Program-made: the position numbers and the translations under genes
The notes under the pieces: generated by a model
The model's input: only the letters and a program-made list of their open reading frames with translations
What the model was told of the DNA's origin: nothing
Databases searched by the model: none
Shown: in pieces, positions 55,134-63,676 of the stretch
Position numbering within the stretch: position 1 is the stretch's first letter
Layout: every line of letters starts with the position of its first letter
NCBI GenBank assembly: GCA_026414745.1
Contig: JAOAIK010000038.1
Location: 1-64,000 of the forward strand
Length of the DNA stretch: 64,000 bases
DNA from: Roseococcus sp.
Lineage (GTDB): Bacteria > Pseudomonadota > Alphaproteobacteria > Acetobacterales > Acetobacteraceae
Direction: 5' to 3'

Positions 55134-56237
55134 ATGAGCGACAGGCTGAACGCGAACGAGCTGGACGGCGGCAAGTATCTCTGCCTGCACGAGTTCGTGA
55201 AGGCGGCCAAGCTCAAGCTCAACGCCAACATCTGGGACTACCTGGTGGGCGGGACGGAGACGGAGACGACGCTGGCGCGCAACCGCCTCGCCATCGACAC
55301 GGTGGCGCTGCGGCCCCGCGTCCTCAATGATGTCTCGCAGGTGGACCCGAGCGCGGAGTTCTTCGGCCGCCGCATCCGCCTGCCGGTGTTCCTCGCCCCC
55401 GTGGGCTCGCTCGAATCCTTCGACCGGGGCGGCGGGGCGAGCGTGGCGCGCGGGGCGGGCGCCTTCGGCGTGCCCTTCATGCTGAGCAGCGTGACGCAGC
55501 CCGGGCTGGAGGCGGCGGCCGAGGCGGCCTCGGGCCCGCGCGTGTTCCAGCTCTACGTGCGCGGCGGCGACGCCTTCGTGGACGAGCATGTGCGGCGCGC
55601 CATGGATGCCGGCTATGACGCCTTCTGCATCACCGTGGACACGGCCCACTACTCGCGCCGCGAGCGCGACATCGCCAAGCGCTTCGTCAAGACCTGGCGG
55701 GCGGCGAACACGGGCATGGACCACCAGGCCGCGCTGTCCTGGCGCGAGGTGGCGCGCTTCAAGGAGAAGCACCGCATCCCCCTCATCCTCAAGGGCATCG
55801 GCACGGCCGAGGACGCGGCGCTGGCGGTCGAGCACGGGGTCGAGGTGATCTACGTCTCCAACCATGGCGGGCGGCAGCTCGATGGCGGGCGCGGCTCGCT
55901 CGACGTGCTGCCCGAGGTGGTGGAGGCGGTGGCCGGCCGGGCCAGGATCATGGTGGATGGCGGCTTCTCGCGCGGAACCGACATCGTGAAGGCCATCGCG
56001 CTCGGCGCGGACTGGGTGGGGCTCGGGCGGCTCTATCTCTACGGCCTGGCCGCCGAGGGCGCGGCCGGCGTGACGCGGCTGCTCGAGATCCTGGAAGACG
56101 AGTGCATCAAGGCGCTCGGCCTCACCGGCGTGACCCGCTTCGGCGAACTGACGCGCGGCCATGTGCACCGCGGCGCGCCGCCCGTGCTGTGGCCGCATGT
56201 GCACAGCGCCTTCCCGCTGCTGCGCGAGGGGTATTGA
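55134..56237 (+). CDS. FMN-dependent alpha-hydroxy acid oxidase/dehydrogenase
   Basis: The 367-residue TIM-barrel flavoprotein belongs to the lactate/glycolate/mandelate oxidase family. The catalytic His and Arg lie in YVSNHGGRQLDGG at about 240. PVFLAPVGSLESF and FMLSSVTQPGLEAAAE lie near the FMN ring, and MVDGGFSRGTDIVKAIALGADWVGLGR binds the FMN phosphate. Substrate length cannot be read. Start 55134 follows a GGGAGGG ribosome site. Divergent from an oxo-acid decarboxylase, so a hydroxy-acid/keto-acid pathway is plausible. Confidence 0.88.
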   Translation: MSDRLNANELDGGKYLCLHEFVKAAKLKLNANIWDYLVGGTETETTLARNRLAIDTVALRPRVLNDVSQVDPSAEFFGRRIRLPVFLAPVGSLESFDRGGGASVARGAGAFGVPFMLSSVTQPGLEAAAEAASGPRVFQLYVRGGDAFVDEHVRRAMDAGYDAFCITVDTAHYSRRERDIAKRFVKTWRAANTGMDHQAALSWREVARFKEKHRIPLILKGIGTAEDAALAVEHGVEVIYVSNHGGRQLDGGRGSLDVLPEVVEAVAGRARIMVDGGFSRGTDIVKAIALGADWVGLGRLYLYGLAAEGAAGVTRLLEILEDECIKALGLTGVTRFGELTRGHVHRGAPPVLWPHVHSAFPLLREGY

Positions 56238-56357
56238 GGGGCCGGCCTCCCCCCCGGCGCGGCGGCCGCGGAGTGACACGAGATCGTCGCCCGTCTGCCG
56301 CCGGACCGTTACCGAAGCGCGATAGCCTTTGCGGCCGTTTCCGCAGGGGATGACCAC

Positions 56358-57224
56358 ATGCTCCGCCGCGCCGCGTTCGCCGCCGTCCTCGCCGCCCTGC
56401 CGCTCGCCGCGCCCTCGGCCCAGCCGCGCAGCGTCTCCCTCGCCATCACCGATGTGCCGGGGCTCGAGGAGCTGCAGCGCGATTTCGGCCCCTTCCGCGA
56501 GGCCTTCCAGCGCCTGTCGGGGATGGAGCTGCGCTTCTTCCCCGTGAACAGCCGCACCGCCGCGGTCGAGGCGCTGAACGCCCGCCGCGTGGACTTCGTG
56601 CTGACCGGCCCCTCGGAATATGTCGTCTTCCGCCAGCGCACCCAGGCCATTCCCGTGGTCACCTTCCAGCGGCCCGACTACTTCTCGAACATCGTCGTGC
56701 TCGCCCGCAGCGAGTTCCAGACGCCGGCCGACCTGCGCGGGCGGCGCGTGGCCTTCGGCGATGTCGGCTCCACCAGCCGCCATCTCGGCCCGATGCAGCT
56801 GCTGGCCGACCATGGCCTCGATCCGCGCCGCGACATCCAGCCCATGCACGTCTCGCGCAACCTCGCCATCGAGGGGCTGCGCCGCGGCGACATCGCGGCC
56901 ATCGCCGTGAACCACACCGATGTCCAGCAGCTCCGCCAGCGCTTCCCCGACCTGCCGCTGCGCGTCATCGCCCGCGGCCGCGACCTGCCGGACGACGTGA
57001 TGGTGGCCGGCCCGCATGTGCCGGCCGAGACCATCGAGGCGGTGCGCCGCGTCTTCGTGGACAACCCCGCCGAGATGTGGCGCGCGCTGACCGCCACCGA
57101 GAACAACCAGAAATACCTGGGCGGGGTGTTCCTGCCCACGCCGCGCGACGCCGACTACAACTACGTGCGCGCCATGTACCGCACCATCGGCCAGCCGCAA
57201 TTCGCCGACTTCGTCGGGAATTGA
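56358..57224 (+). CDS. phnD: Phosphate/phosphite/phosphonate ABC transporter, substrate-binding protein
   Basis: The 288-residue periplasmic protein has a signal peptide (RRAAFAAVLAALPLAAPSA) and the PhnD/PtxB fold: VPGLEELQRDFGPFREAFQR, the anion loop VDFVLTGPSEYVVF, ADLRGRRVAFGDVGSTSRHLGP and MWRALTATENN. PhnD binds phosphonates, phosphite or related anions for the PhnCE importer that follows. A -10-like TAGCCT is at 56323-56328 upstream. No phosphonate lyase or phosphite dehydrogenase is in the window, so the ligand is open. Confidence 0.87.
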   Translation: MLRRAAFAAVLAALPLAAPSAQPRSVSLAITDVPGLEELQRDFGPFREAFQRLSGMELRFFPVNSRTAAVEALNARRVDFVLTGPSEYVVFRQRTQAIPVVTFQRPDYFSNIVVLARSEFQTPADLRGRRVAFGDVGSTSRHLGPMQLLADHGLDPRRDIQPMHVSRNLAIEGLRRGDIAAIAVNHTDVQQLRQRFPDLPLRVIARGRDLPDDVMVAGPHVPAETIEAVRRVFVDNPAEMWRALTATENNQKYLGGVFLPTPRDADYNYVRAMYRTIGQPQFADFVGN

Positions 57225-58006
57225 GCGCGACCCTGACCGTCGCGGCGCCGGCGGCCGCCCCGCCGCCCGGCCCCGACGACATCCGCATCGAGGGGCTGGT
57301 CAAGCGCTTCGGCGCGACCGAGGTGCTGCGGGGCGTGCGGCTCAGCGTGCCGCGCGGCGAGCTCTGCGCGCTGATCGGCGCGAACGGCGCGGGCAAATCC
57401 ACCCTGCTGCGCTGCCTGCTGCGCCTGGTCGAGCCCGATGCCGGCTCCGTCGAGATCCTGGGCCAGGACGCGCGGCGGCTGCGCGGTCGGGCGCTGCGCC
57501 GGCTGCGCGCGCGCGTCGGCTTCGTCTTCCAGCGCCACAACCTGGTGCCACGCCTCTCTGCGCTCTCCAACGTCGTGCACGGGGCCATCGCGCGGGAGGG
57601 CGCGCGGGCCTGGCACCAGGCGCTTTCTCCGCCCGCGCTGCGCGCCGAGGCGATGCGCTGCCTCGCGGAGGTGGGCCTCGCCCCGCTCGCGCTGCGGCGG
57701 GCCGATGCGCTCTCCGGCGGGCAGTCCCAGCGGGTGGCGATCGCGCGCGCCCTGATGCAGCGCCCCGAGATGATCCTGGCCGATGAGCCGGTCGCCTCCC
57801 TCGACCCCGCGGCGGGGCGCGAGGTGATGGGGCTGCTCGCCGCGCTGGCGCGTCAGCGCGGCATCACCGTGCTGTTCACCACCCACCACATGGAGCACGC
57901 CATCGCCTTCGCCGACCGCATCGTCGGGCTGCGCGCGGGCGCCGTGGTGCTCGACAGCCCGGCCGCGGCAGCGGTGCCCGGGGCTCTGGAGCGCTTCTTT
58001 GACTGA
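57221..58006 (+). CDS. phnC: Phosphonate-type ABC transporter ATP-binding protein
   Basis: The 261-residue ATPase has Walker A GANGAGKST at 53-61, Q-loop near 100 (FQRHNLVPRLSALSNVVHGA), signature LSGGQSQRVAIARAL and Walker B MILADEPVASLDP, and ends in a switch His (TTHHMEHA). The PhnC pattern is clear. The start appears to be TTG at 57221, overlapping the phnD stop (TTGA); no ATG or GTG gives a shorter sensible start. It should work with PhnD and PhnE. Confidence 0.87.
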   Translation: MSATLTVAAPAAAPPPGPDDIRIEGLVKRFGATEVLRGVRLSVPRGELCALIGANGAGKSTLLRCLLRLVEPDAGSVEILGQDARRLRGRALRRLRARVGFVFQRHNLVPRLSALSNVVHGAIAREGARAWHQALSPPALRAEAMRCLAEVGLAPLALRRADALSGGQSQRVAIARALMQRPEMILADEPVASLDPAAGREVMGLLAALARQRGITVLFTTHHMEHAIAFADRIVGLRAGAVVLDSPAAAAVPGALERFFD

Positions 58007-58790
58007 TCGCCCCGCCCCGCCCCGGCTCGAGCGGCCCTCGCCCCTCGCCTTCGCCCTGCTCGTGGGGGCGGCGGCGCTCGTCCTCTCCTCCTTCCAGGGG
58101 GTGGGCTTCTCGCTCGCCGAGCTCTGGGCCGGGCTGCCGCAGATGGCGCGCATCCTGGGCGAGATGCTGCCGCCCGCGCATGACCGCTGGGACCGGGTGC
58201 TGGCCTCGCTGATCGAGACCTTCCACATGGCCCTGGCGGGCACGCTGCTCGGCGTGCTGCTCTCGGTGCCACTGGCGGTGCTGGCCTGCCGCGCGCTCAC
58301 CCCCTCCTGGCCGCTGCGCGCGGCGGCGCGGTCGCTGATCGCGCTGTTCCGCACCGTGCCGGACCTCGTCTGGGCGCTGCTCTTCGTGGTGGCGGTGGGC
58401 CTCGGTCCCTTCGCGGGCACCCTCGCGCTGATGGTGGACACGATGGGTTACGCCGCCCGCTTCTTCGCCGAGGCGATGGAGGAACAGGACAAGGGGCCGC
58501 AGGAGGCGCTGGCGGCGGCCGGCGCCCCCCGATCGGGGCTGCTGATGGCCGCCGTGCTGCCGGCCGCCCTGCCCTCCATGGTGGCGACCAGCCTGTTCTG
58601 CCTCGAGAAGGCGACGCGCGGCGGCGTGGTGCTGGGGCTCGTCGGCGCGGGCGGGATCGGGATGGAGCTGAAGGTCGCGATGGACCTGTTCAACTACGCC
58701 GAGGCCGCGGCCTCGATCCTCGCGATCCTGCTGCTGGTGGTGGCGGTGGAGCAGGCCGCGGCCGCGCTGCGCCGGCGCATCATCGGCTGA
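57999..58790 (+). CDS. phnE: Phosphonate-type ABC transporter permease
   Basis: The 263-residue permease has six predicted helices and the EAA loop region TMGYAARFFAEAMEEQDKGPQEALAAAGAP at about 148-177, typical of PhnE-type importers. A TTG start at 57999 overlaps the phnC end by 8 nt; no upstream in-frame ATG fits. This is a single permease (some systems have two). It completes a phnDCE operon. Confidence 0.86.
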   Translation: MTDRPAPPRLERPSPLAFALLVGAAALVLSSFQGVGFSLAELWAGLPQMARILGEMLPPAHDRWDRVLASLIETFHMALAGTLLGVLLSVPLAVLACRALTPSWPLRAAARSLIALFRTVPDLVWALLFVVAVGLGPFAGTLALMVDTMGYAARFFAEAMEEQDKGPQEALAAAGAPRSGLLMAAVLPAALPSMVATSLFCLEKATRGGVVLGLVGAGGIGMELKVAMDLFNYAEAAASILAILLLVVAVEQAAAALRRRIIG

Positions 58791-58808
58791 CCGGCCGCCG
58801 CCGCCCCC

Positions 58809-59777
58809 TCACCGCCCCGCCGGCAGCAGCCGCGGCACCAGCCGCAGGAAGAGCAGCATCCCCAGCAGCTCCACCAGCGATTGCAGCACGATCACCAGCG
58901 CCGCCAGCGCCCATTCCGCCGGCAGCGCCAGCGCGAGCGGCAGCACCACGAAGGAGTTGCGCGTGCCCAGGCTGAACACCACCGCCCGCCCCGAGGCCGC
59001 CCCCAGCCGCAGGGCCCGCGCCAGCCCGAGGCCGAGGCCGAGCGCCCCCAGAAGGAAGAGCACGAACACCCCCGCCACCGCTGCGAGCCCCTCGAGCGCC
59101 CCCGCCAGCACCCCGCCCTGGCCGAGCGCGATGAGGAACACCACGAGGGCGAGCAGCGGCACCGGCGCCGCCCCCATGGCCCGCACCACCCTGGCCCCCG
59201 CCGGCGCGCGCTCCGCCCAGCGCTCCAGCAGCCAGGCCAGCCCGAGCGGTGCGGCGATCAGCAGGCCGAAGACCAGCAGCAGCCGCCCCGCCGGCAGCGC
59301 CCCGAGCTCGCCCGAGCCGAGAAAGAGCCAGAGATAGGCCGGCAGGAGCAGCATCTGCGCCAGCAGCAGCAGGGGCACCGCCGCGATCAGCCCCGCCGTG
59401 TTCCCGCGCGCGAGATGGGTGAAGGTGATGGACCAGTCGGTGCAAGGCAGCAGCAGCACCAGCAGCACGCCGAGGCGGATGGCCGGATCGGCCGGCACCA
59501 GCGGCCAGAGCAGGGCGACGAGCAGCGGCGCCAGCAGGAAGTTGCCGATGAGCAGCGCCGCCAGCAGCCGCGCATCGCGCGCCGCCTCGGCGATGTGGGT
59601 CAGCGGCACCTGGCTGAAGGTGGCGAGCAGCAGCAGCGCCAGGACGGGCCAGAGCAGCGCCTCGGCGAGGGCCGTCACCCCGGGCGCCGCCGCCCCCGCG
59701 GCAAGACCGAGCAGCGTGGCGGCGAGATAGATCCAGACCTGCTGACGCTCGAGCGCCGCGCGGTCCGGCCAGCTCAC
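58809..59777 (-). CDS. Bile acid:sodium symporter/arsenical permease superfamily transporter
   Basis: The 322-residue polytopic protein of about ten helices has LVLLLPCTDWSITFTHLARGN near residue 110 and SLGTRNSFVVLPLALALP late in the chain, hallmarks of the BASS/ACR3 superfamily branch often annotated arsenic resistance protein. Arsenite export or organic acid transport both fit; no ars regulator or arsenate reductase is nearby. GTG 59777 overlaps the kdsD stop (GTGA), so it is in the kds operon. Confidence 0.78.
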   Translation of the reverse strand: MSWPDRAALERQQVWIYLAATLLGLAAGAAAPGVTALAEALLWPVLALLLLATFSQVPLTHIAEAARDARLLAALLIGNFLLAPLLVALLWPLVPADPAIRLGVLLVLLLPCTDWSITFTHLARGNTAGLIAAVPLLLLAQMLLLPAYLWLFLGSGELGALPAGRLLLVFGLLIAAPLGLAWLLERWAERAPAGARVVRAMGAAPVPLLALVVFLIALGQGGVLAGALEGLAAVAGVFVLFLLGALGLGLGLARALRLGAASGRAVVFSLGTRNSFVVLPLALALPAEWALAALVIVLQSLVELLGMLLFLRLVPRLLPAGR

Positions 59778-60763
59778 GCCACCCCGGCGCGCAGCAGGTC
59801 GTGGAGGTGGAGGATGCCGACCGGCCGCCCCTCCTCCACCACGAACAGGCTCGTGATCTTGCGCTCGTTCATTTCCGCGAGCAGGTCGGCGGCCCAGGCC
59901 TCGGGCGGCGCGGTGCGCGGCGTGCGCGTCATGGCCGCCTCCACGGGGCTGTCGAGGCCGAGCGCGCGCTGAAAGGCGCGGCGCAGGTCGCCATCCGTCA
60001 GCAGCCCCGCGAGCCGCCCCTCCGAATCCAGCACCCCGGTGACGCCGAAGCGGCCGCGCGTCATCTCGATGATCGCCTGCTGCAAGGTGGCGCCGAGCGG
60101 CACCAGCGGCAGCTCCGCGCCGGTATGCATCAGGTCCCGCGCGCGCTTGAGCCGTGCGCCGAGCTTCCCGCCCGGGTGGAAGTCCCGGAAGCGCTCGGGC
60201 GAGAAGCCCCGCGCCTCGAGCAGACACATCGCCAGCGCATCGCCCGCCGCGAGCTGCATGGTCGTGCTGGTGGTGGGGGCGAGCCCGTTCGGGCAGGCCT
60301 CCGGCATGCGCGGCAGGGCGATGCAGGGATCGGCGGCGCGACCGAGCGTGCTCTCCGCCCGCGAGGTCAGCGCGATCAGCGGCACCCGGAAGCGCTGCGC
60401 ATAGGCGATGATGTCGGCGAGTTCCGGCGCCTCGCCCGACCAGGAGAGGGCAAGCACCGCATCCTCCGGCCCGATCATGCCGAGATCGCCGTGGCTCGCC
60501 TCGGCGGGATGGACGAAATGCGCGGGCGTGCCGGTCGAGGCCAGGGTCGCCGCGATCTTGCGCCCGACATGGCCCGACTTGCCCATGCCGGTGACGATCA
60601 CCCGCCCCGGGCGGTCGAGGATCAGCGCCACCGCGCGCAGCAGCGCGGCGCCGACCTCCCCCGCCAGCGCGGCATGCAGCGCCTGCAGCCCCTCCGCCTC
60701 CAGCGCCACCGTGCGCGCCAGCGTGGCGCGCCGCGCCGCGACCGCGGCCAAGTCCTCAGGCAT
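59774..60763 (-). CDS. kdsD: D-arabinose 5-phosphate isomerase
   Basis: KdsD converts D-ribulose 5-phosphate to D-arabinose 5-phosphate, the first step to Kdo. The 329-residue protein has a SIS domain ([41 protein letters not shown]) and two CBS domains from about 205 ([32 protein letters not shown]). Length fits (about 325-330). It overlaps kdsA by 8 nt, coupling two consecutive steps of Kdo synthesis. Confidence 0.94.
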   Translation of the reverse strand: MPEDLAAVAARRATLARTVALEAEGLQALHAALAGEVGAALLRAVALILDRPGRVIVTGMGKSGHVGRKIAATLASTGTPAHFVHPAEASHGDLGMIGPEDAVLALSWSGEAPELADIIAYAQRFRVPLIALTSRAESTLGRAADPCIALPRMPEACPNGLAPTTSTTMQLAAGDALAMCLLEARGFSPERFRDFHPGGKLGARLKRARDLMHTGAELPLVPLGATLQQAIIEMTRGRFGVTGVLDSEGRLAGLLTDGDLRRAFQRALGLDSPVEAAMTRTPRTAPPEAWAADLLAEMNERKITSLFVVEEGRPVGILHLHDLLRAGVA

Positions 60764-61610
60764 CGAAGCCCTTCACCAGCGCGTCCAGGGCCTGCAGCCG
60801 CGCCAGAAGTCCCTCGAAGGCGGAGAGCGGCACCATGTTCGGCCCGTCCGAGGGGGCGCGGTCAGGGTCCTGGTGCGTCTCGATGAAGAGCCCCGCGACG
60901 CCCACCGCCACCGCCGCCCGCGCCAGGGTTTCCACGAACTCCCGCTGCCCGCCCGAAGCCGCCCCCTGCCCGCCCGGCTGCTGCACGGAATGCGTCGCGT
61001 CGAAGATCACGGGCAGGCCCGTCTCGCGCGCCATGATCGGCAGGGCGCGCATGTCGGAAACCAGCGTGTTGTAGCCGAAGGAGGCGCCGCGCTCGGTCAG
61101 AAGCACGCGCCCGTTGCCGGCCTCGGTGATCTTCGCCGCCACGTGCTTCATGTCCCAGGGGGCGAGGAACTGGCCCTTCTTGACGTTCACCGCCCGCCCC
61201 GTCGCCGCCGCCGCGAGCAGGAGGTCGGTCTGCCGGCAGAGGAAGGCCGGGATCTGCAGCACGTCCACCACCTCGGCCACCGGGGCGCATTGCGCCGGCT
61301 CGTGCACGTCGGTCAGCACGGGCAGGCCGAGCGTCTCGCGGATCTCGGCGAAGACCGGCAGCGCCGCGGCGAGCCCCATGCCCCGCGCGGCGCGGCCCGA
61401 GGTGCGGTTCGCCTTGTCGAAGCTCGTCTTGTAGACGAGGCCGATGCCCCGCCGCGCGGCGATCTCGCGCAGCGCGGAGGCCGTCTCCAGCGCATGCGCG
61501 CGCGACTCCATCTGGCAGGGGCCGGCGATCAGCGCGATGGGAAGACGGTTGGAAAAGCGGACGACGCCGCCCGGCCCCTCCACCGACACGGTGGCCTGGT
61601 TCAGCTCCAT
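60756..61610 (-). CDS. kdsA: 3-deoxy-8-phosphooctulonate synthase (Kdo-8-P synthase)
   Basis: KdsA condenses PEP and arabinose 5-phosphate. The 284-residue barrel has [77 protein letters not shown] and [12 protein letters not shown], the family signature. Length is typical. It has no Shine-Dalgarno; a -10 (TAGGCG) ends 6 nt before the ATG. First gene of kdsA-kdsD-transporter. Confidence 0.96.
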   Translation of the reverse strand: MELNQATVSVEGPGGVVRFSNRLPIALIAGPCQMESRAHALETASALREIAARRGIGLVYKTSFDKANRTSGRAARGMGLAAALPVFAEIRETLGLPVLTDVHEPAQCAPVAEVVDVLQIPAFLCRQTDLLLAAAATGRAVNVKKGQFLAPWDMKHVAAKITEAGNGRVLLTERGASFGYNTLVSDMRALPIMARETGLPVIFDATHSVQQPGGQGAASGGQREFVETLARAAVAVGVAGLFIETHQDPDRAPSDGPNMVPLSAFEGLLARLQALDALVKGFDA

Positions 61611-61616
61611 GCGGCC

Positions 61617-61645
61617 CGCCTAACCGCTTTGCCGCCCCGCCACAA
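61617..61645 (-). promoter_or_regulatory. Leaderless-type promoter of the kdsA operon
   Basis: TTGTGG (61645-61640), 17 bp and TAGGCG (61622-61617) end 6 nt before ATG 61610. Transcription would start at the start codon. The gap to the divergent rsmB (to 61758) shows nothing further. Confidence 0.5.
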
Positions 61646-61758
61646 GCCGCGCGGAAGGCAGGCCGCCCCCGACCGCCCGGGCTTGCCCGCGCCGCGGATT
61701 CCGGCAGAGGCTGCCTCCTCCGGCGCCGCCGCGCGCCCCCTCTCCGCGGACCACCCCC

Positions 61759-63066
61759 ATGACCCCCGAAGGGCGCCTCGCCGCCGCGATCGACCTGCTG
61801 CACGCCACCCTCGAGGCGCCCCGCCGCCCGGCGGACGCCATCGCGGCCGAGTTCTTCCGCGCCCGCCGCTACATTGGCGGGAGCGATCGCCGCGCCGTCT
61901 CCGACCTCGCCTGGGGGGTGCTGCGCCAGCGCCTGCGCCTCGACTGGTGGCTGGCGGGGCTGGGCGCGCGGCCCACGCCGCGGCGGCTCGCGCTCGCGCA
62001 TCTGCTGCTGGTCGAGGGGCTCACCCCTGCGGCCGCCGCGCGGCGCTTCGCAGGCGGGCGTTATGGTGCGGGCGCGCTGGAGCCCGAGGAGCAGCGCCTG
62101 GCTCAGGCCCTCGCCGGCAAGCCCCTGATCGGCAAGGAGATGCCCGAGGGCGTGCGCCTCAACCTCCCCCCCTGGGCGCTGCCCGGCCTTGCCGCCCGCT
62201 TCGGCCCGCGCCTCGCGGAGGAGGCGGCGGCGCTGGAGCAGGGCGCGCCGCTCGACCTGCGCGTCAATCGGCTGCGCGCGACGCGCGAGGCGGCCCGGGC
62301 GGCGCTGGCGGCCGAGGGCTTCGCCCCCGAGCCCACGCCCTTCGCCCCGCAGGGGCTGCGGCTGCGGGGGCGTGCGCCGGTGACCGCGGGCGCCGCCTTC
62401 CGCGCCGGGCTGGTGGAGGTGCAGGACGAGGGCAGCCAGCTCATCGCCGCCCTGGTCGGCGCCCGGCCGGGCATGCGCGTCGTGGACTATTGCGCGGGCG
62501 CGGCGGGCAAGACGCTGGCCATGGCCGCCGACATGGAGAACCGGGGCCGCATCACCGCCTGCGATGTCTCGGCCCCGCGCCTCGCGGGGGCGCTGAAGCG
62601 GCTGCGCCGGGCGGGCGTGCACAATGCCGAGACCCATCTCCTCACCCCTGGCGACCGCTGGGCGAAGCGTCGCGCCGGCGCCTTCGACCGCGTGCTGGTG
62701 GACGCGCCCTGCAGCGGCACCGGCACCTGGCGGCGCAACCCCGACGCGCGCACCCGGCTGGGTGCGGAGGATCTTCAGGAACTCCTCACCAAGCAGGGTG
62801 AAATTCTCGACACCTCGGCCCAACTGGTGCGGCCCGGGGGTAGGCTCGTCTACGCGACATGCTCGCTGCTGCCGGAGGAGGATGAGATGCAGGTCGAGGC
62901 CTTCCTCGCGCGCCATCCCGGGTTCCGCGCCGTGCCGCTCGCGCGCGCCTGGGCCGAGGCGGGGCTGCCCGGCGCCCCGCCCTGCCCCGGGCCGCATCTT
63001 GCCCTCTCCCCGGCCGCGCACGGCACGGACGGTTTCTTCGCCGCCGTGCTGGAACGGGCGGCATGA
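61759..63066 (+). CDS. rsmB: 16S rRNA m5C967 methyltransferase (RsmB family)
   Basis: RsmB (Fmu) methylates C967 of 16S rRNA. The 435-residue protein has an N-terminal NusB-like helical domain, then the SAM domain with VVDYCAGAAGKTLAMA, DAPCSGTGTWRRNPD (motif IV, Cys for product release) and VYATCSLLPEED (motif VI with the nucleophile Cys). Length fits. Its stop overlaps the GNAT start by 4 nt (ATGA). It is upstream of guaA. Confidence 0.93.
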   Translation: MTPEGRLAAAIDLLHATLEAPRRPADAIAAEFFRARRYIGGSDRRAVSDLAWGVLRQRLRLDWWLAGLGARPTPRRLALAHLLLVEGLTPAAAARRFAGGRYGAGALEPEEQRLAQALAGKPLIGKEMPEGVRLNLPPWALPGLAARFGPRLAEEAAALEQGAPLDLRVNRLRATREAARAALAAEGFAPEPTPFAPQGLRLRGRAPVTAGAAFRAGLVEVQDEGSQLIAALVGARPGMRVVDYCAGAAGKTLAMAADMENRGRITACDVSAPRLAGALKRLRRAGVHNAETHLLTPGDRWAKRRAGAFDRVLVDAPCSGTGTWRRNPDARTRLGAEDLQELLTKQGEILDTSAQLVRPGGRLVYATCSLLPEEDEMQVEAFLARHPGFRAVPLARAWAEAGLPGAPPCPGPHLALSPAAHGTDGFFAAVLERAA

Positions 63067-63626
63067 TCACCATCCGCCGCGCCCGGGCGGCGGACGCGTC
63101 CGCCATGGCGCAGGTGCATCTGGCCGCCTGGCGCAGCGCCTATGCCGGCATCCTGCCGGCGGACTACCTCGCCGGCCTCTCGGCGCTGCGCGAGGCCGCG
63201 GCCTATGAGCAAGCCATCCTCCAACGGCCCGGCGGCCATGCCGCCTTCGTCGCGGTGGCCGACGGGTTCGAGCCCACTGGCCCCGGCATCGTCGGCTTCG
63301 TCACAGGCGGGTTGGCGCGCCGACCCGGCATCGCGGAGGGGGAGGTGGAGACGCTCTACCTGCTCGATGACGTGCAGGGGCGCGGGGTGGGGCGGCGGAT
63401 GATGCGCGCCATCGCCTCGCACCTCGCCTCCCTCGGCGCGCAATCGGCCTTCGCCTGGGTTCTCGAGGCCAACCCCTCGCGCTGGTTCTACGCGCGGCTG
63501 GGTGCGCGGCTGGCGGCGCGCGAGACCATCCGCTTCGCCGGCCAGCCCCTGGTGCAGCTCGCCTATGCCTGGGCGCCCATCCACACCCTGCTCAGCGCGA
63601 CGGCGGTGACGCGCCTGCCGCGCTAG
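63063..63626 (+). CDS. GNAT-family N-acetyltransferase
   Basis: The 187-residue protein has the GNAT core: [31 protein letters not shown] at the start, and [27 protein letters not shown] with the pyrophosphate-binding R/Q-x-x-G-x-G/A pattern (QGRGVG) at about 108-113. [20 protein letters not shown] closes the fold. Substrate unknown. Co-translated with rsmB (ATGA), 50 bp from guaA. Confidence 0.85.
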   Translation: MITIRRARAADASAMAQVHLAAWRSAYAGILPADYLAGLSALREAAAYEQAILQRPGGHAAFVAVADGFEPTGPGIVGFVTGGLARRPGIAEGEVETLYLLDDVQGRGVGRRMMRAIASHLASLGAQSAFAWVLEANPSRWFYARLGARLAARETIRFAGQPLVQLAYAWAPIHTLLSATAVTRLPR

Positions 63627-63676
63627 GCCCCGCGCCGCGTCTTGACGGCGGGCGCGCGGGCGTGCTGCTGCCCGTC

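Noticed and set aside
63642-63647. TTGACG upstream of guaA as a -35 box
   Set aside because: No acceptable -10 at 16-19 bp, so it is not supported as a promoter.
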